This document shows, piece by piece, positions 17,229 to 25,209 of a stretch of DNA of 64,000 nucleotides. Under the pieces are notes generated by a model. It saw nothing but the letters and a program-made list of their open reading frames with translations. It did not search any database and had not been told where the DNA came from. Made by a program: the position numbers and the translations under genes. Source of the stretch: Roseburia hominis (GTDB lineage: Bacteria; Bacillota; Clostridia; Lachnospirales; Lachnospiraceae); NCBI GenBank assembly GCA_040702975.1, contig CP159990.1, positions 1,488,001 to 1,552,000 of the forward strand, given 5' to 3'. Within the stretch, counting starts at the first letter, position 1; each line of letters begins with the position of its first letter.

Positions 17229-18635
17229 ATGAACAATTCAAATGAAGTAATCCGTGATGCGAAGAAGCTGGGGCTGCCGAAGATGTTGATTTTGGGGCTC
17301 CAGCACATGTTCGCGATGTTTGGTGCAACGATTCTAGTACCGATCCTTGTGAGCAGCTATTTTCAAACAGCCTGTGGCGAGGCTCCGTCAAAGGGGCTTA
17401 CGGTGGCAGTGACATTGTTCTGTGCAGGTTTTGGCACACTATTGTTCCATGTATGTGCGAAAATGAAGGTTCCGGCATTTCTTGGATCATCTTTTGCGTT
17501 TCTCGGAGGCTTTTCTACCGTAGCGAATTTAAACAGTGGAATTTATGAGGGAATGGGAGCGAATGAAAAGGCGGCATATGCCTGCGGCGGTATTGTAGTT
17601 GCAGGACTTTTGTATTTGGTGCTGGCACTGATCATTCGTCTGGTCGGCGTGAAGCGGGTGATGCGTTATCTGCCGCCGGTGGTAACGGGGCCGGTGATTA
17701 TCTGTATCGGTCTGAGCCTTGCTTCTTCAGCGATCAGCAATGCATCGACGAACTGGTTTTTGGCGCTGGTGGCGCTGGCGGTCATCGTTGTGTTTAACAT
17801 CTGGGGAAAAGGAATGTTTAAGATTATCCCGATCTTGATGGGAGTCGTGATTTCCTATGCAGTGGCAGTTGTTATGAATGCCTGCGGTATTCTGAACCCG
17901 GACGGTTCGGCAATCATCGATTTTTCAGCCATCGCATCTGCGAGCTTTGTGGGAATTCCGCCGTTTCAGATTTGCAAATTTGATGTGACCGCGATTCTTG
18001 TTATGGCGCCGATCGCTATTGCAACTATGATGGAGCATATCGGAGATATGTCTGCCATTTCCGCAACAGTTGGCGATAATTTCCTTGCAGAGCCGGGGCT
18101 TCACCGTACTCTGATGGGGGACGGTCTGGCGACGGCATTTGCAGGCCTGATCGGTGGTCCGGCGAATACGACTTACGGTGAGAATACCGGGGTTCTGGAG
18201 CTCAGCCGTGTTCATGATCCGCTGGTAATCCGGATTGCAGCCGTATTTGCGATTATCATCAGCTTCATTCCGAAGGTGTCTGCAGTGATCAGCACCATGC
18301 CGGCGTCTATTATCGGCGGCGTCAGCTTCATGCTTTACGGTATGATTTCTGCAATCGGTGTTCGGAATGTGGTGGAGAACAAGGTGGATTTAACAAAATC
18401 ACGGAACCTGATCATCGTAGGAGTGATCTTTGTGTGTGGACTTGGATTTGGAAATGGTCTGACCTTCCAGGTAGGCGGAGCCTCCATTACCCTGACTGCA
18501 CTTGCGATCGCTGCGATTGCGGGAATTCTGCTTAATATCATTCTTCCGGGAAATGACTATGAGTTCGGTGTGAATCCGCAGGGGGATATTAACCGTGGAG
18601 TCAGCATGAATCCGGAGAAGGTTAAAAGATCATAA
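17229..18635 (+). CDS. uraA: Uracil permease (NCS2 / UraA family)
   Basis: A 468-residue nucleobase-cation symporter with about 14 hydrophobic segments. Diagnostic motifs: GLQHMFAMFGATILVPIL at the N-terminus, PPVVTGPVIICIGLSLA in the middle, EHIGDMSAI with the substrate-contacting Glu, and GGPANTTYGENTGV, which favours uracil over xanthine transporters. It imports uracil for salvage using the proton gradient. ATG 17229 follows AGGAGG; the longer frame from 17169 would run through the leader hairpin and is rejected. A terminator follows at 18652. Confidence 0.92.
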   Translation: MNNSNEVIRDAKKLGLPKMLILGLQHMFAMFGATILVPILVSSYFQTACGEAPSKGLTVAVTLFCAGFGTLLFHVCAKMKVPAFLGSSFAFLGGFSTVANLNSGIYEGMGANEKAAYACGGIVVAGLLYLVLALIIRLVGVKRVMRYLPPVVTGPVIICIGLSLASSAISNASTNWFLALVALAVIVVFNIWGKGMFKIIPILMGVVISYAVAVVMNACGILNPDGSAIIDFSAIASASFVGIPPFQICKFDVTAILVMAPIAIATMMEHIGDMSAISATVGDNFLAEPGLHRTLMGDGLATAFAGLIGGPANTTYGENTGVLELSRVHDPLVIRIAAVFAIIISFIPKVSAVISTMPASIIGGVSFMLYGMISAIGVRNVVENKVDLTKSRNLIIVGVIFVCGLGFGNGLTFQVGGASITLTALAIAAIAGILLNIILPGNDYEFGVNPQGDINRGVSMNPEKVKRS

Positions 18636-18651
18636 AGAAGATTAAAAAAGT

Positions 18652-18692
18652 ATAGTGCGTAAGTCCTGATTTTGGGTTTACGCACTATTTTT
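18652..18692 (+). terminator. Intrinsic terminator of the uracil permease gene
   Basis: ATAGTGCGTAA pairs with TTACGCACTAT (11 bp, 15-nt loop) followed by TTTTTG. Confidence 0.88.
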
Positions 18693-18738
18693 GTTGCCAA
18701 GCATACCTGAAACAAGGTCCGGTGGACCTTGTTTTGGT
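18693..18738 (+). repeat. Palindromic repeat family, intergenic copy
   Basis: Exact head GTTGCCAAGCATACCTGA, then ACAAGGTCC-GGT-GGACCTTGT (18712-18732), a perfect 9-bp stem of different sequence from the GAACGTCC type, and a TTTTGG tail. It directly follows the uracil permease terminator and separates convergent genes. Confidence 0.88.
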
Positions 18739-18743
18739 TATGC

Positions 18744-20528
18744 TTATTTCACGTCTTCAAACTGGCTCTCATACAGGCGGTAGTAGAGCCCTTTCTTTGC
18801 CATCAACTCCTGGTGGCTTCCGGCCTCCAGAATATTCTTCCCATCCACATAGAAGATGCGGTCTGCACCCTGAATGGTGGACAGACGGTGGGCGATGATG
18901 AAGGAAGTTCTTCCTTTTAACATCGCTTCAATCCCGGACTGAACCAGGCGCTCCGTGTGGGTGTCGATGCTGGAGGTGGCCTCATCCAGTATGAGGATAC
19001 GAGGACTTCTCAGCATAGTACGGGCGAATGCCAGAAGCTGCCGCTGACCGATGGAGAGCTGAGAACTGCGCTCGCTGATTTCCGTGTCATATCCATTTTC
19101 CATTTCCATGATGAAGTCATGGGCGTTAACGGCCTTTGTGGCAGCAATCATCTCTTCCTCCGTCGCATCGTCTCTGCCATAGCAGATATTTTCCCGAATC
19201 GTTCCGGTGAACAGGAAGGTATCCTGAGTCATGACTCCCATCTGCTTACGCAGGCTCGCCATGGTGACATGCCGGGTGTCATATTCATCAATGCGGATAT
19301 GCCCTGAAGTCACATCGTAAAAACGGCTGATCAGGTTTACGATAGTAGTCTTTCCGGCTCCGGTCGGGCCGACAAGAGCGATGGTCTCACCCGGCTCCAC
19401 CGTAAAGCTTACATCTTCCAGGACTAAGCGGTCCGGCTCGTCGGTGTAGGCAAAACTAACGTTTTCAAAACTGACTTTCCCTTCAATCTGAGGGAGAGCC
19501 ACGCTGCCGGGAAGGTCCGTGATCTCTGCCGGCGTATCCAGGATATCAAATACACGCTCAGCGGCGGAAATGTTGGTTATGATCTTGTTGTAGAAGCTGG
19601 AAAGGTTACGGATCGGGCTCCAGAACATTCCCAGATAAGTGGAAAATGCCAGGAAGGTTCCCACGCCGATGTTTTCCGCCCCCACGATACGGATTCCTAT
19701 AAAATACAGTAAAAATCCGCCAAGTCCCCAGACAATCTCTACCAGGGCACTGAAGATATCTGCGACGCGCACTGCATTTACAAAGCTGTCGCAGTAACCC
19801 TGGGCGCAAATATCGAAGTCACTTTGTTTCTCCGCTTCGGCGGCAAAGCTCTGCACGATGCGGATACCGGAAAAATTCTCATGAATGAAGGCGTTGAGAG
19901 CGGAGTTCTTCTTCCGGTGTATCTGCCAGCGTTTGTGCGCTGATTTCTGAATGACGAACATGCCTGTTACCAGAACGGGCAGGGTAAGCAGAGCCGCAAG
20001 GGCAAGCTGCCAGTTCTTGATCAGCATGATACAGGCAACGCCTATGACAGTAAGAAGATCCGGGATTAATTTTGTCACACTATCTGACAGCATTTCCTTC
20101 AGAGAATTGACATCTCCGACAATGCGGGCGAGAATCTTTCCGGTAGGACGGCTGTCAAAAAAGTGAAAGCTCAATGTCTGAATGTGCTCGTAAAGCTCGC
20201 TTCTTATGGTCATCAGGACCTGATTGGTCATACGTGCGATGATGCGCATCCAGCCTCTGGTGCAGAGAGCATGAAGCAAAAACAGAAACAGAGCCAGAAG
20301 CGCGAGGCGCATAAGCCCCGGCACATCGGAATTTGCCACGTAGGTATCCACAGCACGCTCAATCATAAGTGGGGTGGCCAAAGTGACGCCGAGCGTGACG
20401 AGCAGGAGAAGTGCAACGACAGCCAACGTCTTTTTGTATGCCAAAAGGTAGCTGTACAGCCGAATCAAAGTGTCTTTTTTGGAGACGACGGTTCTTAGCT
20501 CATCGTCCCGTGCAGTTTTTATTGACAT
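18744..20528 (-). CDS. Heterodimeric multidrug ABC exporter, subunit with canonical ATPase site (BmrD/LmrD-like)
   Basis: A 594-residue half-transporter: a six-helix membrane domain in residues about 1-330, then the nucleotide-binding domain with Walker A LVGPTGAGKTT, signature LSIGQRQ, Walker B ILILDEATSSID carrying the catalytic Glu, and H-loop IIAHRLSTI. Together with the next gene product it should form an asymmetric drug or lipid exporter of the BmrCD/LmrCD/TM287-288 type. The ATG at 20528 (minus strand) has GGAGGAAAAG upstream and overlaps the 3' end of the partner gene by 10 nt, implying coupled translation. A longer frame from 20588 is rejected. Confidence 0.92.
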   Translation of the reverse strand: MSIKTARDDELRTVVSKKDTLIRLYSYLLAYKKTLAVVALLLLVTLGVTLATPLMIERAVDTYVANSDVPGLMRLALLALFLFLLHALCTRGWMRIIARMTNQVLMTIRSELYEHIQTLSFHFFDSRPTGKILARIVGDVNSLKEMLSDSVTKLIPDLLTVIGVACIMLIKNWQLALAALLTLPVLVTGMFVIQKSAHKRWQIHRKKNSALNAFIHENFSGIRIVQSFAAEAEKQSDFDICAQGYCDSFVNAVRVADIFSALVEIVWGLGGFLLYFIGIRIVGAENIGVGTFLAFSTYLGMFWSPIRNLSSFYNKIITNISAAERVFDILDTPAEITDLPGSVALPQIEGKVSFENVSFAYTDEPDRLVLEDVSFTVEPGETIALVGPTGAGKTTIVNLISRFYDVTSGHIRIDEYDTRHVTMASLRKQMGVMTQDTFLFTGTIRENICYGRDDATEEEMIAATKAVNAHDFIMEMENGYDTEISERSSQLSIGQRQLLAFARTMLRSPRILILDEATSSIDTHTERLVQSGIEAMLKGRTSFIIAHRLSTIQGADRIFYVDGKNILEAGSHQELMAKKGLYYRLYESQFEDVK

Positions 20529-22276
20529 GGCTTTTCCTCCTTTTCGTAAGAAATCGTAGTGTGGTCCGTATCCTGATACTGTACGCACCAGGTCTGGTAG
20601 TAACGGCCTTTTTGTGCCATCAACTCTTCATGTGTGCCCCGCTCGGCAATCGTATTGGTGTCAAGCACGATGATCTCATCTGCGGACCGTACCGCAGAAA
20701 TACGATGACCGATGATGATTTTTGTAGATTTCGGCACTTTTTTCAGATTCTTTTGAATCAGGCGTTCCGTCTCCATGTCGAGCGCAGAGGTGGCGTCATC
20801 GAGAACCAGTACCGGCGCGTTTTTGGCAATGGCACGGGCAATGCTGATCCGCTGTTTCTGACCGCCGGAAAGCCCGACGCCGCGTTCACCGATCACGGTG
20901 TCATAACCCTCGCCCAGGTGACTGATAAAGCGCGCGGCTCCGGCTTTTCGGGCAGCCCATTCTACCGTATCCTGATGCAGAGTATCCCGCTTACCGGTCT
21001 TTACATTTTCCGTTACGGAATCTGAGAACAGAAAGACGTCCTGCATGACCACGGAAACAGAGGCGCGAAGCTGCGTGAGCGGAAGAGCGCGGATATCGAC
21101 TCCGTCCAGGAGAATCCGACCCTCGGTCACATCATAGAACCGCTGGAGCAGATTGACCAGAGTCGTCTTCCCGGAACCGGTCATGCCCATGATGCCCAAA
21201 GTCTTGCCGGGAGTGAGCTTTATATTCACATCCTTTAAAATCTCATGTCCATCCAATGAAAAACTCACATGATCGAAACAGATTTCCCCGTGTACCTCGG
21301 TAAGCGGCGTGGTTTCCGGTGAATCTGAGACCTTCGGAGATTGAGAGGCAGCCTTCCTGATCTTCTTCCAGGAAGCAAATGCAGAAGCAATGTCATTGCT
21401 CAGCCAGCCCACGATCTGCATAGGCCAGATTACATTGTTGGCGTACTCGGAAAAAGCGCCCAGATCTCCGAGCGTCATATCTCCGCGGATCACCATTAAT
21501 CCGCCGACAATGATGACGGTAAGCAGCATGGAGTTGCCAAGCAAGGTGATCAGAGGCTGAAAATCCGCCATGATTTTGGCCTGTTCCACATTCAAATCGT
21601 AAAATCTGCGATTGTGTCTGCCGAATTTTTTAATTTCAAACTCTTCTTTGGCGAATGCCTTCACTGTTCGGACGCCGGCAAGGCATTCCTGTGCTACAGT
21701 GTTCAGCTCTGCAGTTTCCTCGCTGATTTTATCGTAAACAATGCCGAGTTTCTTTTCCATTTTCACTGCACAGACCCCGATTAACGGAAGTAGTACCAGA
21801 GGAATCAGAGTCAGTACAGGGTTAAGCCGGAACATACAGAACAGGACCATGGCGGTATGCGTGATTGCCTCAATGGCCAGGATTCCGATAAATCCGGTCG
21901 CAAACTGTACTTTGTCTACGTCTTCCTTGACACGCGTCATCAGCTCCCCGGTGTTGTGACGGTCAAAAAAGTCCATGGACATGGTCTGCAGGTGGCGGAA
22001 TAAGTCTTTCCGTATGTGAAGTCCCACGAATACGCCGACGTAATCGTAGGTGAATTCCTTGATGTACTGGAAAACAGCGCGGCCAAGCCCAATGCCGAGA
22101 AGCCCCAGCAGAAGACGGGTAAGAAGCTGCATCTGTTTCCCGATGATCACGTCATCTATAATACGTTTGGTAATCTGCGGAGCCATCATGTCAAGTATGA
22201 TGCTGATTACCATGCAGAGAAAGCCGAGCAGATATAAAACGCCATAGCGACGGACATATGTACTCAGTTTTTTCAT
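20519..22276 (-). CDS. Heterodimeric multidrug ABC exporter, subunit with degenerate ATPase site (BmrC/LmrC-like)
   Basis: A 585-residue half-transporter encoded first in the operon. Six membrane helices, then Walker A IMGMTGSGKTT, signature LSGGQKQR, and Walker B VLVLDDATSALD: Asp replaces the catalytic Glu, the mark of the degenerate site in heterodimeric exporters; the H-loop His is kept (IIGHRISAV). GGGGAAAT precedes the ATG at 22276. Upstream on the same strand lie a promoter, a 33-codon ORF and two terminators, which suggests that expression is attenuated and induced, perhaps by ribosome-targeting drugs as for Bacillus subtilis bmrCD. Confidence 0.92.
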   Translation of the reverse strand: MKKLSTYVRRYGVLYLLGFLCMVISIILDMMAPQITKRIIDDVIIGKQMQLLTRLLLGLLGIGLGRAVFQYIKEFTYDYVGVFVGLHIRKDLFRHLQTMSMDFFDRHNTGELMTRVKEDVDKVQFATGFIGILAIEAITHTAMVLFCMFRLNPVLTLIPLVLLPLIGVCAVKMEKKLGIVYDKISEETAELNTVAQECLAGVRTVKAFAKEEFEIKKFGRHNRRFYDLNVEQAKIMADFQPLITLLGNSMLLTVIIVGGLMVIRGDMTLGDLGAFSEYANNVIWPMQIVGWLSNDIASAFASWKKIRKAASQSPKVSDSPETTPLTEVHGEICFDHVSFSLDGHEILKDVNIKLTPGKTLGIMGMTGSGKTTLVNLLQRFYDVTEGRILLDGVDIRALPLTQLRASVSVVMQDVFLFSDSVTENVKTGKRDTLHQDTVEWAARKAGAARFISHLGEGYDTVIGERGVGLSGGQKQRISIARAIAKNAPVLVLDDATSALDMETERLIQKNLKKVPKSTKIIIGHRISAVRSADEIIVLDTNTIAERGTHEELMAQKGRYYQTWCVQYQDTDHTTISYEKEEKPCQ

Positions 22277-22341
22277 TTTATATTTCCCCTTTCTTTTTTT
22301 GAATATAGGTCAGGATGAAGGAGGATAGTACCTTCATTCTG

Positions 22342-22388
22342 GCTTTCAGGTATGCCTGAGTGAATGTCTGGCGGACATTCAACTCGGT
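22342..22388 (+). repeat. Palindromic repeat family, copy in the ABC exporter leader
   Basis: CAGGTATGCCTGAG replaces the usual CAAGCATACCTGAG head; TGAATGTC...GACATTCA forms the stem around TGGCG, followed by ACTCGG. It lies 66 nt upstream of the exporter start codon, transcribed in antisense orientation within the leader. Confidence 0.75.
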
Positions 22389-22432
22389 AAGATAAATGTC
22401 TGTTTGCCGTGTGCTCAGATATATTGAACAAT

Positions 22433-22556
22433 TAAAAAATGCGGAAGTAGATCATTCTCTTTCCGCATCTGTAACAGGCTGTGTTTTTCATAGACACTGG
22501 CGCATCCGGTACCATGTCTATGGGGTTAAAAAAATCGCAGTCCATACAGACTGCGG
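22433..22556 (-). terminator. Two tandem terminators between leader ORF and ABC exporter (attenuator)
   Basis: Read on the minus strand: T1 is CGCAGTC-TGTATG-GACTGCG followed by A and seven Ts (22528-22556). T2 is ATGCGGAA / TTCCGCAT with a 14-nt loop and a run of Ts (22433-22468). Between them CATAGACA / TGTCTATG (22489-22522) can form a third hairpin. Overlapping partial complementarity (CCGCA in T1 with TGCGG in T2, and GGCGCAT at the end of the leader ORF with ATGCGCC after T1) offers alternative folds. Confidence 0.75.
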
Positions 22557-22580
22557 CAGAGTAGACCAAGTGGCGTCATG

Positions 22581-22682
22581 TTACATGCGCCGGTAATCTA
22601 TTCCTGCGAGGCAGACTGTCTGAAGAATCGTCGATGTTGCTTTTGTGTTATCAAAAATGCTGTAATATGCGTTATACTTCAT
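22581..22682 (-). CDS. 33-codon leader peptide upstream of the multidrug ABC exporter
   Basis: A minus-strand ORF starting ATG AAG TAT AAC and ending CGG CGC ATG TAA, 33 residues, no signal peptide, Tyr-rich start (MKYNAYYSIFDN) and a GIDYRRM end. The ribosome site is strong: AAAGGAGG 7-8 nt before the ATG. It has its own promoter about 80 nt upstream and is followed after 25 nt by terminator T1. The stop codon lies in the loop of a possible GGCGCATG/CATGACGCC hairpin. This matches a translated attenuation leader rather than a functional protein; a small secreted or signalling peptide is less likely but not excluded. The ORF continues in frame upstream to 22793, but that part covers the promoter. 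Confidence 0.7.
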   Translation of the reverse strand: MKYNAYYSIFDNTKATSTILQTVCLAGIDYRRM

Positions 22683-22764
22683 TGCTCTGCCTCCTTTCTT
22701 AATATTCATCTTCAATATAACTGGATAAACGTAAAATGGACATTTATCCTGACATCTGATATAT

Positions 22765-22793
22765 ATCTTAAATGGTATATTCTTCCTTGTCAA
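22765..22793 (-). promoter_or_regulatory. Promoter of the leader peptide / ABC exporter operon
   Basis: On the minus strand TTGACA (22793-22788), a 17-nt spacer and TAAGAT (22770-22765). The predicted start lies about 75 nt upstream of the leader ATG. Confidence 0.8.
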
Positions 22794-22874
22794 GAGGATT
22801 TATAGATTATGTGGTGGATTTTTGGGGAAATTAATTGCGAATAGAGGGGATTTGGGAGGTTGATTTTCGAAGAG

Positions 22875-23176
22875 TAGTTAGCTCTATGACATCAATCATT
22901 TACAAACACATGTATTATACTATTAATATCCCGAAATGTAAACAACATTTTTTCACCACTTTCTGCATTTCTACCCATTTTCTGCCTTTAATATGGTTAT
23001 TGTACAATTCTGAACCAGAAAATTTTGAGAAATCAGGTGTTACTTTTTACATTCTTTGTATTTATACGTCCAACTATTCGCCTTTATTCGACCTGAAATA
23101 TGCTTTATCATTAAAAATCTTTTTAAAAAATCACAATGTGATGTGTCAAATTCCGCCATTTTCATAGAGCTAACTA
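22875..23176. repeat. Candidate invertible promoter segment with 15-bp inverted repeats
   Basis: TAGTTAGCTCTATGA (22875-22889) recurs as its exact complement TCATAGAGCTAACTA (23162-23176); flanking bases partly extend the match. The 272-nt interior is AT-rich, has no convincing gene, and carries a strong promoter on the minus strand near its left end. The right repeat ends 26 nt before the first NusG-like gene of the EPS locus. The arrangement matches phase-variable promoters of capsule loci. No recombinase gene is in the window. Confidence 0.75.
22914..22942 (-). promoter_or_regulatory. Promoter inside the invertible segment, pointing away from the EPS locus
   Basis: Minus strand: TTTACA (22942-22937), a 17-nt spacer and a perfect TATAAT (22919-22914), predicted start near 22907. 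In this assembly it reads left, toward the exporter operon. If the segment flips, the -10 would fall at about 23132-23137 and transcription would start about 60 nt before the NusG-like gene. Confidence 0.75.
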
Positions 23177-23202
23177 TTCTAAGAAATATTGGAGGATTTT
23201 TT

Positions 23203-23712
23203 ATGTGGTATTTGCTTCATTGTCCCCCAAAAAGTGAAGAGGTGGTCTTGCAGAAATATAAAGAAAGCGTGGATGGAAAAATTTTGTCGGACGCTTTTAT
23301 CTTTACGTATGATTGCATGAGGCGTTATCTGGGAGACTGGCATTATGAAAAGAACAACCTGTTTCCTGGCTGTATTTTTCTGGAGAGCGATGAAATTCAG
23401 AGTATTCAGAAGGCGCGGGAATGTTATCTGCGGATGACTGAGGAAGGATGGAACGCAAATTCTCTGCGGGAGGTGTTCCCTGAGGAGCAGAAGTTCCTGA
23501 AAATGTTCTGCGGCGGACAGCATCATGTGGCTATGTCAAGAGGCGTGATCCGCAGTGGAGAGACACTGATAACCGAAGGACCGCTTGCGGGGCGGGAGAA
23601 CCTGATCACCAGAATTGACCGCCATAAAAGGACTGCCTTTCTGAAAATGCCGATGCTGGCGGAGAATGGTCTTGTGCAGGTCGGACTTGAGATTACGGAG
23701 AAGACTAAATGA
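23203..23712 (+). CDS. NusG paralogue 1 (LoaP/UpxY-like antiterminator)
   Basis: A 169-residue specialised NusG. The N-terminal domain starts MWYLLHCPPKSEEVV and includes LFPGCIFLES, the strand-loop of the NGN fold; the C-terminal KOW-like part contains ITEGPLAGRENLITRIDRHKRTAFLKM. Paralogues such as LoaP, UpxY and RfaH bind RNA polymerase and prevent premature termination in long polysaccharide or antibiotic operons. It opens the EPS locus directly after the invertible segment. GGAGG lies 7 nt before ATG 23203. It overlaps the next paralogue by 4 nt. Confidence 0.85.
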   Translation: MWYLLHCPPKSEEVVLQKYKESVDGKILSDAFIFTYDCMRRYLGDWHYEKNNLFPGCIFLESDEIQSIQKARECYLRMTEEGWNANSLREVFPEEQKFLKMFCGGQHHVAMSRGVIRSGETLITEGPLAGRENLITRIDRHKRTAFLKMPMLAENGLVQVGLEITEKTK

Positions 23713-24239
23713 CTGATAAATGGTATGTAATGCGCACGATTCCGGGCAAGGAAGAGGATGCGGTTTCTCTTTTAAACAGGAAGATAGACTATCATTTATG
23801 GATGAAATGCCAGATTCTGTGGAAGCAGCAGTTGTTCCGTGTGAAAGGAGAATACCTGGTCAGCCGTAAGAAGATGTTTCCGGGTTATGTGTTTATCAAG
23901 ACAGAATGTTCCGGGAAACTGAGAGAAATGTTACGGAGGTCCAGGGAATTTCCGCAGCTTGTTGAAAGTGGAAGGGAAGAGCTTGTGGCAGTGGAGCAGG
24001 AGGATCTGCGGTTTCTGCAGAGTATCTGTGGTAGAGAGCTGGAGCATGATATGGGGCTCTCGACAGTTGAGATTGATGCAGACGGCCAGGTGAGAAATGC
24101 TGAGGGTGCGTTAAAGGAGTATGTGGGCCGGATTCGCAGACAGAGGCTCCGGCACCGGTATGTGACGGCGGAGGTGGAGTTGTTCAATCGCAGGGAGGAT
24201 GTGCTGTTTGGAATTCGTGTTGAAGGAGATCCTGAGTAA
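23709..24239 (+). CDS. NusG paralogue 2
   Basis: A 176-residue NusG-like protein: KWYVMRTIPGKEEDAVSLL at the start is the classic NGN beginning, KKMFPGYVFIKTE is the conserved FPGYVF strand, and the C-terminal DGQVRNAEGALKEYVGRIRRQ...VTAEVELFNRR is a KOW-type barrel. It differs strongly from its two neighbours, so the trio is old or assembled by transfer rather than a recent duplication. The ATG overlaps the previous stop (ATGA). Expected to modify elongation on the EPS transcript, possibly in competition with or partnership with the other two. Confidence 0.88.
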   Translation: MTDKWYVMRTIPGKEEDAVSLLNRKIDYHLWMKCQILWKQQLFRVKGEYLVSRKKMFPGYVFIKTECSGKLREMLRRSREFPQLVESGREELVAVEQEDLRFLQSICGRELEHDMGLSTVEIDADGQVRNAEGALKEYVGRIRRQRLRHRYVTAEVELFNRREDVLFGIRVEGDPE

Positions 24240-24959
24240 GTGGGAGTAGAAGTGACAGGAAAGAATTGGTACATTTTGTTCGTTCAGGTCGAGAAGCAGA
24301 GCCAGATTTGTACGATGCTTCAAAATGAAGGGATTCACGCGTTTCTGCCGATGATGGAATACTATCGGCGTGACTCTAAGGGGATTGCGGTAAAACCGAT
24401 GTTTCCCGGGTATGTGTTCGTGAGATCCGAGCTGGAACAGAAGGAGTTTGATGAGTTTCTGGAATCCCGGAAAGGGTGGTTGTGGGGAGTCATTAAGCAA
24501 TTGAAGGAGGACGGGACTGCCGCGATGCATGCGGGTGAGACCACGTTCTTTGAACATCTGCTGGATGAAGATGGCGTAGCAAGGATGTCCTATGGATATG
24601 TACCGCTGACCGGGAAGAAAAAGGGGAAGGCCGTAGTGACGGACGGACCGCTTGGGTATTTTCAGGAACGGATCTGCAAGGTGGACAGGCATGATAAGAT
24701 GGCTTGTCTGGATGTGGAGTTCCGGAAGCAGAAGGTGCTGGTGGGGCTTACGATTTTAGATGAAGCAGAAGTACGGAAGAAGGAACAGGGACGTGAGGGA
24801 ACGCAAGGTGAAAGGGCTGAGGAAACCGGAAAGGTGGAGGAAGCAGGAAGAGAGGCCTCGCGGGAAAATGATGATAGGTTGGTGTCGTCGAAGGATAGGC
24901 TGGAAGACGGGACCGAGATTGATATAGAGGAACTGAAAAGTAAGATGATGGGTCTGTAG
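24240..24959 (+). CDS. NusG paralogue 3 with acidic C-terminal tail
   Basis: A 239-residue NusG-like protein. NGN: NWYILFVQVEKQSQICTMLQNEGI and KPMFPGYVFVRSE; KOW: VVTDGPLGYFQERICKVDRHDKMACLDVEF. After about residue 185 it carries a hydrophilic Glu/Arg-rich tail not usual in NusG, ending ELKSKMMGL. The GTG at 24240 follows the previous TAA without a gap; a second in-frame GTG at 24252 is an alternative. A long-loop hairpin with a T-run follows the gene and could be its first target. Confidence 0.85.
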   Translation: MGVEVTGKNWYILFVQVEKQSQICTMLQNEGIHAFLPMMEYYRRDSKGIAVKPMFPGYVFVRSELEQKEFDEFLESRKGWLWGVIKQLKEDGTAAMHAGETTFFEHLLDEDGVARMSYGYVPLTGKKKGKAVVTDGPLGYFQERICKVDRHDKMACLDVEFRKQKVLVGLTILDEAEVRKKEQGREGTQGERAEETGKVEEAGREASRENDDRLVSSKDRLEDGTEIDIEELKSKMMGL

Positions 24960-24987
24960 CTGGTTTACCGCACGGGGCTGGAATCGG

Positions 24988-25061
24988 AACATAGCTGAGC
25001 AATTGGGAGCGTGGGTCTTGATGAGATGAGAGATGTGCGGGTGGCGAAGCTATGTTTTTTT
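24988..25061 (+). terminator. Long-loop hairpin with T-run after the NusG trio
   Basis: AACATAGCT (24988-24996) pairs with AGCTATGTT (25048-25056), followed by a T-run, with a 51-nt loop. As an intrinsic terminator it would be weak; it is a plausible site where NusG paralogues act before the EPS genes. A palindromic repeat follows at once. Confidence 0.5.
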
Positions 25062-25107
25062 GTTGTCGGGCATACCGGAGTGAAGAGCGGTGGAACTTCG
25101 TCTTGGG
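25062..25107 (+). repeat. Diverged palindromic repeat family copy
   Basis: GTTGTCGGGCATACCGGAGTGAA head, GCGGTGG loop region and CTTCGTCTTGG tail match the family, but the stem is partly lost. Confidence 0.7.
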
Positions 25108-25209
25108 TGTTTAAGCATATGACAAAAAATTCAGTTGAAGCTTTTGGGAGAGTTTGAGAGGATTCTTATTTAAGAAGTTATAGGGGAAGAAAAGAGGAAC
25201 ATAAAAATC

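Noticed and set aside
22835..23167. 110-codon ORF inside the invertible segment
   Set aside because: No ribosome site, low-complexity AT-rich composition, and it crosses both inverted repeats; the promoter interpretation explains the segment better.
23056..23202. Longer N-terminus for the first NusG paralogue
   Set aside because: The extension has no NusG similarity and crosses the inverted repeat; ATG 23203 has GGAGG and matches the normal family start.
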